DNA of 11,929 bases from Deltaproteobacteria bacterium. GTDB lineage: Bacteria; Desulfobacterota; Anaeroferrophillalia; Anaeroferrophillales; Tharpellaceae. The DNA lies in the NCBI GenBank assembly GCA_013153415.1, contig JAADEO010000166.1, forward strand, positions 1-11,929, read 5' to 3'. Position numbers and translations under genes: made by a program. How positions within the stretch are numbered: the stretch's first letter is position 1; each line of letters begins with the position of its first letter. A model generated the notes under the pieces. The model did no database searches and was not told the DNA's origin. It saw only the letters and a list, made by a program, of their open reading frames with translations. Shown here in pieces: positions 1-5,868 of this stretch.

Positions 1-1
1 C

Positions 2-358
2 TTAAGTCTCCTTTGATAAACGTGTGGAGTTTTCAGGTTTCAGCGGCGGCACCACCCGGGGTGGTTTCTCATCGAGGATGATGCGCAGCCCGCCGGTCAC
101 CCGGGGGACGAATTCGTTGATCACGCCCTTGATGTGGCTGGGGTAGGCCATCACGCCCTTGACTTTGAGCATGTCGTCGGCCCGGCCCACGACCTTGTAG
201 CGGAAACCGGTCCGGCCGCAGGGGCAGGGTCCGGTGAAGACCTGGTGGATGTCGCCCATGCTCTGGCGCATCCAGACGAAACCGTCGCCCACCAGAGTGG
301 TGAAGGCCGCTTCGCCGCGGGCACACGTGGTTGGGGGGGCGGGTGATTCATCCGTGGC
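2..358 (-). pseudogene. Phenylacetate-CoA ligase-like (AMP-forming) fragment, C-terminal part only
   Basis: The minus-strand reading frame from 358 to the TAA at 2-4 gives about 118 residues resembling the C-terminal part of phenylacetate-CoA-ligase-family adenylating enzymes. It contains GEAAFTTL, a CPCGRTGFRYK segment, the GRADDMLKVKG hinge/catalytic-lysine loop and the end segment RVVPPLK. Full-length members have well over 400 residues, with the ATP/AMP-binding N-terminal domain before this part; that domain is absent. An in-frame TGA (359-361) lies just upstream, and the open frame has no ATG/GTG/TTG before the conserved block; the first GTG (290-292) falls inside it. After RVVPPLK the protein ends within 12 residues, where I expect relatives to continue. 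I therefore read it as a deletion remnant. An ATG at 349-351 could join this frame only by a -1 shift at a run of seven G (333-339). It lies downstream of a sigma-54 promoter. The family is fairly sure; the substrate is unknown. Confidence 0.7.
8..14 (-). promoter_or_regulatory. Shine-Dalgarno-like site for a gene starting outside the left edge
   Basis: Read on the minus strand this is AAAGGAG, inside the last codons of the ligase remnant. Seven bases remain before the window edge, so a start codon placed immediately outside would have ideal spacing. This suggests a co-transcribed gene to the left. The start codon itself cannot be seen. Confidence 0.4.
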
Positions 359-413
359 TCAGGCTGGTGATCATTGTTTTCGGGATTGGTTTTCCGGATG
401 AATCTTAGAGAGC

Positions 414-429
414 GGCAAAAGCCGTGCCA
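414..429 (-). promoter_or_regulatory. Sigma-54 (-24/-12) promoter upstream of the ligase remnant
   Basis: The minus strand reads TGGCACGGCTTTTGCC, which matches the consensus TGGCACG-N4-TTGCW except for its last base. The invariant GG and GC are separated by exactly ten bases. Transcription would start near 403 and run left into the ligase remnant. A sigma-54 activator gene lies in the same window (4201-5739), although other activators could also act here. Confidence 0.75.
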
Positions 430-633
430 ATTTACTGGATGCGGGTATCTGATTGGAATCGTTAATTAAATGTCAGGTGGATTGGCAATGGTCTGCCACG
501 ATTGTTTGTATTCAGACAGGGAAAGGTTGCTATGAAGTCAACCGGGGGCTTTTGTCCTGGGAAAGGATTTCTGGCGGATGCTGGCGGCATACTGATCTCT
601 TGCCTTTCAACCCGTCCGTTTCACGGCTGACAG

Positions 634-658
634 AAAAACCGGTGTTTCCGGCCGGGTT
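634..658 (-). terminator. Possible rho-independent terminator of the dehydratase operon
   Basis: On the minus strand CCGG repeats (655-652 and 651-648) can pair with CCGG at 642-639, and a run of five U follows (638-634). It lies about 43 bases past the stop codon of the last operon gene. The stem is only four to six pairs long with alternatives, so this is tentative. Confidence 0.35.
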
Positions 659-700
659 GTTGGGGTGAGTGACGTCCCGGGTGAATTGTTTGGTGATCCT

Positions 701-1990
701 TCAGCCTTTCCGGGCCTCCATCATCTCGATGAAGCTTTCGCAACGGGTGCGGACCTGTTCATCGGAGTAGGAGCGGGGGTCGTCCATGTCGGCGCTTAAG
801 ATGAGAACCGGGATTCCCTTGCTTTTCTGGATGGCGTTCTTGACGTCCTGCTGGGCGGCGGCGGCCGGCCGGCAGCTCAGATTGGCGTGGAGAACGACGC
901 CGTCGATATCGTACTCGTCGATTTTTTGCTCCATCCAGGCGATCCGTTTTTCGAGATTGAGGGTGTAGGGCAGGGTGATGATCTCGCTGGCGATCTGGCG
1001 CAGGGTCTCCGGGAAGGTGGTGGTTCTGCGCCGTCGGATGCCGAAAGAATCGGTATACTGCTCGTAGACGAAACGGGCCCCTTTTTCAGCCAGCCAGTAG
1101 TAGAGGTCGACCTTGTACCAGATGGTGATGCCCTCCCACATCAGGCGGTATTTTTCGCGGCTGCCGAGATCGGTCGGAGGGGTGTCGCCGTAACGTCGGC
1201 GCAGTTCGGCGAGGACGCGGCGGTAGTAGGCGATGCAGCCGTCGAGGTTCCACATCACCGCTACCGGAAGCATGAAGAGGCGCTGGAATTCGAAGTACTG
1301 GCCCGCCGGCAGGCAGCGGCGGTAGGCCAGGATCTCGTGGTAGAGGGCGCAGGCTTCCTGCGATTTGCCGATCACCCGCATGAATTTCTCTTCACTGAAC
1401 TTTTTGCCGCTCTGCTTTTCCAGGAAAGCGATAAGATCGAAAAACTGGGCGACGACATAGTCGATCTCCCGTTCGAGATCCTGATCGTCGCCGCGACCGG
1501 CGACGTGGCTGGGAATGTCGAGGCCGAAATAGGGCACCCCATGGCGCCGGGCCTCGTTCTCGAACCATTTGATGTGGGTGTCGCAGACGGCGTTGGCGGA
1601 GACGTAGAAATCGGGTTGCGGGACGCCGCCGAAATCGCAGGGCCAGCCCATATCGGTCGCCCCGATGCTGGTTTTCATGTAGCTGCAGAGATCGCGGGAA
1701 TAGCCCTGGCTTTCGGCCTCCTCGATCGGTCTCCGGGTGACCCCGGCCGAACCGGCATAGCAGGCATAGGCCTCGGGGTGGATGGGGAAAATGTCGAAAG
1801 CGAGCAGAAACTCGATCGGAAAGCCGGCGGTCGGGGAGCCGGTCTTGCGCCAGGGATTGAGGTGGGCGAGTTTCGACTTGGTGGTGTACTCGGCCATGAC
1901 ACCGAAAAGCTTCGGGGTCAGGGGCTGTTTTTTGAAACCTTTGAGCCCGTCGATCGCGGTTTTGCGCTCGCGAAGAAGAAACTGCAGCAT
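701..1990 (-). CDS. 2-hydroxyacyl-CoA dehydratase / benzoyl-CoA reductase-like large subunit (BcrB/HgdA/FldB family)
   Basis: This 429-residue protein belongs to the 2-hydroxyglutaryl-CoA dehydratase component D family, the subunits that bind a [4Fe-4S] cluster and the CoA substrate. Visible family features are the N-terminal FPIEFLLAFDIFPIHPE segment (about 57-73), SRDLCSYMKTSIG around Cys102, ANAVCDTH with Cys136, HANLSCRP with Cys373 and the closing DPRSYSDEQVRTR region. Cys102, Cys136 and Cys373 are the likeliest cluster ligands (inference from position). The length is closer to the larger subunit of benzoyl-CoA reductases (BcrB/BadE) than to most dehydratase subunits. GAGGA precedes the ATG with good spacing. 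It starts 29 bases after the small-subunit gene ends and is the last gene of a three-gene operon. It should act in the cytoplasm as a heterodimer with the 2020-3054 product and needs ATP-driven electron injection. Dehydration versus ring reduction cannot be settled from sequence. Confidence 0.85.
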   Translation of the reverse strand: MLQFLLRERKTAIDGLKGFKKQPLTPKLFGVMAEYTTKSKLAHLNPWRKTGSPTAGFPIEFLLAFDIFPIHPEAYACYAGSAGVTRRPIEEAESQGYSRDLCSYMKTSIGATDMGWPCDFGGVPQPDFYVSANAVCDTHIKWFENEARRHGVPYFGLDIPSHVAGRGDDQDLEREIDYVVAQFFDLIAFLEKQSGKKFSEEKFMRVIGKSQEACALYHEILAYRRCLPAGQYFEFQRLFMLPVAVMWNLDGCIAYYRRVLAELRRRYGDTPPTDLGSREKYRLMWEGITIWYKVDLYYWLAEKGARFVYEQYTDSFGIRRRRTTTFPETLRQIASEIITLPYTLNLEKRIAWMEQKIDEYDIDGVVLHANLSCRPAAAAQQDVKNAIQKSKGIPVLILSADMDDPRSYSDEQVRTRCESFIEMMEARKG

Positions 1991-2019
1991 GGGTAATGTC
2001 CTCTGTTTGTAAACTAAAC

Positions 2020-3054
2020 CTACTGTAAAGCCATTTCCTTGAAGGTCTCGAGCCGGGTGATCACCTGCTGGTCCAGGGTCGGGGTGTATTCCCGCTCCAG
2101 GTGGATGATTTTCAGGCCTTTGTTTTTCAGGACTCCGGTAGTCCAGACCGCGTCGATAGCGTAGGGTTCGCAGAATTTAAGATTCTGGGAGATGACCAGG
2201 CGGATATCATTTTCCCAGGCCGCAGTCTCCAGGTACTGCAGGCGGCGGTCGGAAGGCACCCGGGTGGCCGGTTGGGGATAGGCGCCGTAATATTCGACCA
2301 AAGCCTTGAGCGGGGGGATGTCTTCCGGGATCGCGGCCCGGAAGTAGCGCTCGCCGAGGCTCAGATCGTCGCGGACGACCCGCAGGCCGGCCTCCTCGAG
2401 AGCTTCCATCCACTCCGGCGAAGTGACATCGGATCCGGTCAGAAGCACCGCTTCCAGGGCCCGTGGGAAAGGGGGCCGCTGTTGCCATTCGTCGAGTTTC
2501 CGCTCCAGTTCCTCCGGCAGTTCCTGGCGCGGGCCGGTGAGTGCCCGGTTCATGAGCTCGAGGTATTCAAGATTGTTGATGTCGTGTTCGGCCCGGAGGG
2601 CGGCCAGGCGTTTGAGCCCATTCTTGATGCGGTTGCTGAGGCGGATCGCTTCGGCCAGCTTTTCATCGCTGATTTCGATGCCGTACTCCCGTTCCAGGCC
2701 CGCCCGGAAGTTTTCCAGTTCGCGGAGGTGGAACTTCCGGGCCGTGGCATCGATCTTCATCGGCGTGTTGACCCAGAAGAAGGGCTTGTCGATGTGGGCG
2801 CGCCAGACGTCGTAATGGCGGTTGGTGGCGTCGCAGCCGTGGGCGAAACCGATGCCGGCCCACTCTCCGGCCCGGCTCAGGGCTTCGGTGAAGCAGGCCC
2901 GGGCGAAGGGGCAGAAGTAGTTGTGAAGGTACTCGTCGGCCGGGCCGGTACCGATCTCGACATCGCCGAGAATCTTGCAGGGGTCGAAGCCTGCGGCCAT
3001 GACGATCTCTTCGGGGAATTCATGGCCGGAGTCGAAGTAGGCGAAGGTTTTCAT
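2020..3054 (-). CDS. 2-hydroxyacyl-CoA dehydratase / benzoyl-CoA reductase-like small subunit (BcrC/HgdB/FldC family)
   Basis: The 344-residue product is the partner subunit of the downstream gene, from the same component D family. Cluster-ligand candidates sit in NYFCPFARACF (Cys48, Cys54), AHGCDATNRHYDVW (Cys74) and NLKFCEPYAIDA (Cys295). The C-terminal LEREYTP...DQQVITRLETFKEM is the usual family ending. A charged helical middle (about 110-195) separates the cysteine blocks. The length is at the short end for the family, where BcrC-type subunits have roughly 380 residues. The start ATG is preceded by AGAGGTGAT, a strong ribosome binding site. It follows the activator gene after a 91-base gap containing half of a long inverted repeat, so its expression relative to the activator may be set after transcription. 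The family is secure; the reaction (dehydration of a 2-hydroxyacyl-CoA or reduction of an aromatic acyl-CoA) is open. Confidence 0.85.
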   Translation of the reverse strand: MKTFAYFDSGHEFPEEIVMAAGFDPCKILGDVEIGTGPADEYLHNYFCPFARACFTEALSRAGEWAGIGFAHGCDATNRHYDVWRAHIDKPFFWVNTPMKIDATARKFHLRELENFRAGLEREYGIEISDEKLAEAIRLSNRIKNGLKRLAALRAEHDINNLEYLELMNRALTGPRQELPEELERKLDEWQQRPPFPRALEAVLLTGSDVTSPEWMEALEEAGLRVVRDDLSLGERYFRAAIPEDIPPLKALVEYYGAYPQPATRVPSDRRLQYLETAAWENDIRLVISQNLKFCEPYAIDAVWTTGVLKNKGLKIIHLEREYTPTLDQQVITRLETFKEMALQ

Positions 3055-3120
3055 GGGGTGGGATCACCTCTGTTTGGAATTAGCGGGGATTATCCGTTCG
3101 ACCCGGGATTGTGGTCGGTT

Positions 3121-3179
3121 CGGGGCGGTCGTATCTGTATCTGTTTCAGGAGGCTAGGCTGGCGGCTCCGACCGCCCCG
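3121..3179 (-). repeat. 11-bp perfect inverted repeat straddling the activator stop codon
   Basis: CGGGGCGGTCG (3121-3131) and CGACCGCCCCG (3169-3179) are exact reverse complements, separated by 37 bases. One arm lies inside the last codons of the activator gene and the other beyond its stop codon (3146-3148). No U-run follows on the minus strand, so it is not a standard terminator. In the transcript it would form a G+C-rich stem between activator and dehydratase cistrons, which suggests a role in mRNA processing or stability (inference). Confidence 0.6.
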
Positions 3180-3907
3180 TTGACCTGGGCCGTAGCCGGA
3201 ACCTCGATACTGATGCCCAGCTTCTTTTCGAGGGCGCTCCTGATGCCTTCATTGCGGGCGACGCCGCCGGTCATCGCCACCGGGGTGACGACCCCGGAAC
3301 GGCCCATCATCGAGACCATGCGGTTGGCGATCGAATCGTGAATGCCGGCGATGATGTTCTCCCGGGCCTCGCCCTTGGCGATCAGGGAGATGACCTCCGA
3401 TTCGGCGAAAACCGTGCACATGCTGCTGATCCGGGCAGCCTTTTCGGCTACCAGTGAGAGTTTGCCGAAATCCTCGAGGTTCGATTCCAGGGCCCGGGCC
3501 ATGACCTCGAGAAAGCGCCCGGTGCCGGCGGCGCACTTGTCGTTCATTTTGAAATCGGTGACTTCGCCGGTTTCGCCCAGCTGGATGAATTTGCTGTCCT
3601 GGCCGCCGATATCGATGATCGAGCGGGTGCCCGGCAGCGAGTACCTGATGCCGGCGGCATGGCACATGATCTCGGTCACCCGGCGGGTGGCGATATCGAC
3701 GCTGTTGCGGCCGTAGCCGGTGGAGACGATGCCGCCGATCATCTCCATCTCGAGATTGAGGCGTTCCCGGGTGGCGGCGAAAAGCTCTTTCCAGGTTTTT
3801 TCCACGTTGTAGCCGGTGGGAACGATTTCCGTGTAAAGCAGTTTGCGCTCTTCCATCACCGCGATCTTGGTGGTGGTCGAGCCGATGTCAAGTCCGATGG
3901 CGATCAT
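3146..3907 (-). CDS. ATP-dependent activator of 2-hydroxyacyl-CoA dehydratase (HgdC/BadF/BadG ASKHA family)
   Basis: The 253-residue protein is a homodimeric ASKHA-fold ATPase that carries one [4Fe-4S] cluster between its subunits and fires single low-potential electrons into the dehydratase/reductase. It shows the phosphate-1 motif DIGSTTTK (7-14), GGQDSK (101-106), the two cluster cysteines in NDKCAAGTG (Cys125) and SSMCTVF (Cys164), and the adenosine motif MTGGVARN (212-219). These cysteines sit close to positions 127 and 166 of HgdC. The length is normal for the family. I chose ATG 3905-3907 because DIGS then falls at residue 7; the frame stays open to 4081, but that extension would cover the sigma-54 promoter. 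The ribosome binding site is weak. Only one ATPase gene is present, as in dehydratases, whereas class I benzoyl-CoA reductases have two different ATPase subunits. Confidence 0.9.
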   Translation of the reverse strand: MIAIGLDIGSTTTKIAVMEERKLLYTEIVPTGYNVEKTWKELFAATRERLNLEMEMIGGIVSTGYGRNSVDIATRRVTEIMCHAAGIRYSLPGTRSIIDIGGQDSKFIQLGETGEVTDFKMNDKCAAGTGRFLEVMARALESNLEDFGKLSLVAEKAARISSMCTVFAESEVISLIAKGEARENIIAGIHDSIANRMVSMMGRSGVVTPVAMTGGVARNEGIRSALEKKLGISIEVPATAQVNGAVGAASLAS

Positions 3908-3978
3908 GATATGTTGTCCGGGATTGATTGAAGCGGTTGTCAGCGAAATTTTCAGAGTCCAGGATGGCCATTGGGGCA

Positions 3979-3994
3979 CGCACTTTTCATGCCA
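3979..3994 (-). promoter_or_regulatory. Sigma-54 (-24/-12) promoter of the activator/dehydratase operon
   Basis: The minus strand reads TGGCATGAAAAGTGCG, with invariant GG and GC ten bases apart. It deviates from TGGCACG-N4-TTGCW at three bases. Transcription would begin near 3967, about 60 bases before the activator start codon. It lies back-to-back with the gene of a sigma-54 activator, the usual arrangement for an adjacent regulator-target pair. Confidence 0.65.
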
Positions 3995-4200
3995 GGTCCA
4001 GGAAAATATCCCGACCCTTTCCCCTGGTCCGGGAACGGTTGTATCAGTCGGGAGAGAATATGGTTTGCGGAGAAATTGCAAGGTCTGGAGGTTGGGTTCG
4101 GGTTTGCTCCCAGCAGTGAAATATGATAGGTGATGAATTGAAAAATAACCGAACCGTCTTATTTGATAGCAGGTGATTGCAGATAACAGGAAGGTGCTCT
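3995..4200. promoter_or_regulatory. Divergent control region with candidate activator-binding inverted repeats
   Basis: This gap separates the dehydratase operon from the divergent regulator. Exact inverted repeats are TCCCGAC (4009-4015) with GTCGGGA (4047-4053), and GGTTCGG (4095-4101) with CCGAACC (4149-4155). TTGC and GCAA flank an A-rich core near 4064-4080. They lie roughly 40-190 bases upstream of the presumed sigma-54 start site, where enhancer-binding proteins normally bind. A TATGAT (4122-4127) could be a -10 box for the regulator, but no good -35 accompanies it. Which repeat is the real operator cannot be told from one sequence. Confidence 0.4.
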
Positions 4201-5739
4201 ATGAATCGCGAGGTCAATATCGACCGGCTGGCTGAGGAGTTCAGTCGGGAAGTGGTAACCAGCCAGAATGCCAAAACCACTCTGAATCGGATCTATCGCT
4301 TTTGTCGGAAGTTCATGCCGGTCGACTTTCTCAACCTGCCGATCTTCGATCCTGTTTCCGGGAGTCTGCATTACAAGGCTTTCGTCTCCGATGACGGGAT
4401 CATGCTGGCGGACGAAAAGGTGAGGTTTTCCGGCAGTGCCCGGGAACAGGCCGGGCGCTACGTCGGTGAAAAAATAATCTATATCAACAATACCCATCGG
4501 GAACCGTTGACCATCGACATCATCAACCACCTGGGAATCCGGGAGGTGGCTTCGACCTTGTTCATCATCGCACCGCTCGAAGAGAGACGTTTCGGTGTTC
4601 TCGGCCTGATCGCCTGGGGCGAAGGTCGCTACAATGAGCAGCATTTGCGGATCATGGAACGACTCTATACGCCGCTGACCGGGGTCGTCAGCCAGATCCT
4701 GGCCCATTTCGAGATTTCCAGTCAGAAAGAACGCCTGGTGATCGAGAACAAGGCCTTCAAGAAACGGCTCGGTTACCGGATCATCGGGGCCGAATCGGGG
4801 CTTAAAGAGGTGATGGGCCAGGTCGAAAAGGTCGCCGCTCTCGATATCCCGGTACTGCTGACCGGCGAGACCGGAGTCGGTAAGGAGGTGATCGCCAATG
4901 CTATCCATAATTTTTCCAATCGGGTCGATGGGCCGCTGGTCAGTTTCAATTGCGGGGCGATCCCCGAGAACCTGGTCGAGAGCGAGCTTTTCGGTTACGA
5001 GAAGGGTGCTTTCACCGGTGCCCACAGCCTGCATCACGGCTATTTCGAGCAGGCCGACGAGGGCACCGTTTTCATGGACGAGATCGGTGAACTTTCTCTG
5101 AGCGCCCAGGTTTCGCTGCTGCGTTTCCTCCAGACCATGGAGTTGCGCCGGATCGGCGGCCGGCGGACGATCTCGGTCGACGCCCGGGTGGTGGCCGCGA
5201 CCAACCGCGATATCCAGGTTCTGGTCCAGCAGGGACGATTTCGCGCCGATCTCTGGTATCGGCTCAACGTCTTTCCCATCCACATTCCCTCCCTGCGGGA
5301 ACGCAAAGAGGATATTCCGGAACTGGCCCGCTATTTCGCCCGTCGCCAGGCCCTCGAGATGAACCTGCCTTACAGCGTGACTTTCTCCCCGGAGGCGATG
5401 AATCAGTTGCAGGCCTATGACTGGCCGGGCAATATCCGGGAGTTGAAGAATGTGATCGAACGGGCCCTGATCGTCTGTCAGGGGGCGCCCCTGACCTTCG
5501 ACGCCCTCACTGTCGCTGGTGGGGGAAAGGAGCCGCCGGCGGTGGTCGGGTCGGAGCCGGGGGAAGGTTTCCCGACCCTGGACCGGATCATCGCATCCCA
5601 TATCCGGGCCGCGCTCAAACTTTCCCGGGGTCGGGTCGAGGGACGCGGCGGGGCGGCCCAGCTTTTAGGATTGCACCCTTCGACTTTGAGGGCCAAAATG
5701 AGAAAGCATGGCATCAGGATCGAACGGGTGGCGAGATAA
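4201..5739 (+). CDS. Sigma-54-dependent transcriptional activator, GAF-AAA+-Fis type
   Basis: The 512-residue protein is a bacterial enhancer-binding protein that remodels sigma-54 RNA polymerase using ATP. A GAF-like sensor occupies about 20-170, followed by a short linker. The AAA+ domain has Walker A GETGVGKE (222-229), the sigma-54-contacting GAFTGA loop (269-274), Walker B TVFMDE (289-294), arginine fingers in RFRADLWYR (346-354) and DWPGNIREL (407-415). A Fis-type HTH follows at about 460-505. There is no receiver domain, so it probably senses a small ligand directly, as FhlA, NifA or XylR do, rather than a histidine kinase. ATG 4201 follows AGGAAGGTG; a TTG at 4177 would add eight residues but has a poorer site. 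It is divergent from the dehydratase operon, whose promoter is -24/-12. The inducer is unknown; an acyl-CoA pathway intermediate or acid is a guess. Confidence 0.92.
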   Translation: MNREVNIDRLAEEFSREVVTSQNAKTTLNRIYRFCRKFMPVDFLNLPIFDPVSGSLHYKAFVSDDGIMLADEKVRFSGSAREQAGRYVGEKIIYINNTHREPLTIDIINHLGIREVASTLFIIAPLEERRFGVLGLIAWGEGRYNEQHLRIMERLYTPLTGVVSQILAHFEISSQKERLVIENKAFKKRLGYRIIGAESGLKEVMGQVEKVAALDIPVLLTGETGVGKEVIANAIHNFSNRVDGPLVSFNCGAIPENLVESELFGYEKGAFTGAHSLHHGYFEQADEGTVFMDEIGELSLSAQVSLLRFLQTMELRRIGGRRTISVDARVVAATNRDIQVLVQQGRFRADLWYRLNVFPIHIPSLRERKEDIPELARYFARRQALEMNLPYSVTFSPEAMNQLQAYDWPGNIRELKNVIERALIVCQGAPLTFDALTVAGGGKEPPAVVGSEPGEGFPTLDRIIASHIRAALKLSRGRVEGRGGAAQLLGLHPSTLRAKMRKHGIRIERVAR

Positions 5740-5758
5740 GTAGCAAGCGCTACCCGTT
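5723..5758 (+). repeat. Stem-loop covering the regulator stop codon
   Basis: AACGGGTGGCG (5723-5733) pairs with CGCTACCCGTT (5748-5758), eleven pairs including one G-U, around a 14-base loop that contains the TAA stop codon. Nested inside is an alternative hairpin, GTAGC (5740-5744) with GCTAC (5749-5753). No U-run follows, so termination is uncertain. Confidence 0.5.
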
Positions 5759-5764
5759 GTCAGA

Positions 5765-5789
5765 CCGGCGCAGCGCCAAGCAGCGCCGG
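5765..5789 (+). repeat. Second stem-loop between regulator and phaB
   Basis: CCGGCGC (5765-5771) and GCGCCGG (5783-5789) are perfect reverse complements with an 11-base loop. The following bases are U-containing (GAAAGTTTCTTT) but not a clean U-run. It may be a weak terminator for the regulator gene, or an operator just upstream of the phaB promoter. Confidence 0.45.
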
Positions 5790-5799
5790 GAAAGTTTCT

Positions 5800-5828
5800 T
5801 TGACAATGATTTCTTTAGACTCTATTAT
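5800..5828 (+). promoter_or_regulatory. Sigma-70-type promoter of the phaB-phaC-phaC operon
   Basis: TTGACA (5800-5805) and TATTAT (5823-5828) are separated by exactly 17 bases: a perfect -35 and a five-of-six -10. Transcription would start near 5835, leaving a leader of about 34 bases before phaB. The PHA operon therefore appears to have a strong housekeeping promoter, unlike the sigma-54 unit to the left. Confidence 0.8.
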
Positions 5829-5868
5829 GAAATACGCAAAATAACCAGATGAATAGATGGAGGTGGCT

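Larger units (their letters stand above)
359..700. other. Non-coding interval between the dehydratase operon and the ligase remnant
   Basis: These 342 bases hold no convincing gene. The only plus-strand frame of note (453-668) would begin at TTG, lacks a ribosome binding site and resembles no family I know. The stretch is visibly less G+C-rich than the flanking genes. It contains a -24/-12 promoter at 414-429, a possible terminator at 634-658, the palindrome TTAATTAA near 464-471, and a TGGCA/TGCCA inverted pair at 483-498. The layout fits a terminator for the operon on the right followed by promoter and upstream-activator sequences for the unit on the left. Confidence 0.6.

Noticed and set aside
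483..498. A further sigma-54-like element, TGGCA...TGCCA, on either strand
   Set aside because: GG and GC are nine bases apart instead of ten, and spacing is strict for sigma-54. It is kept only as an inverted repeat of unknown role.
453..668. 71-codon plus-strand frame in the left non-coding interval
   Set aside because: TTG start without ribosome binding site, no family resemblance, and it overlaps the presumed control sequences and terminator.
887..1996. Long plus-strand frame opposite the large dehydratase subunit
   Set aside because: Antisense shadow of a G+C-rich gene; composition is Val/Gly/Asp/Ala-rich without recognisable motifs, while the minus strand encodes a clear family member.
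2101..3183. Long plus-strand frame opposite the small dehydratase subunit
   Set aside because: Antisense shadow; no motifs and no ribosome binding site, opposite a recognised gene.
701..3907. Calling the operon a class I benzoyl-CoA reductase (bcr/bad)
   Set aside because: Only one ATPase subunit is present and no ferredoxin, dienoyl-CoA hydratase or ring-cleavage genes are visible, so the substrate is left open.
3908..4081. 58-codon N-terminal extension of the activator ATPase
   Set aside because: It would run through the sigma-54 promoter and put DIGS at residue 65, unlike the family, where it is near the N-terminus.
4159..5601. 480-codon minus-strand frame opposite the sigma-54 activator
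   Set aside because: Antisense shadow; the plus strand has every AAA+ motif of the activator.
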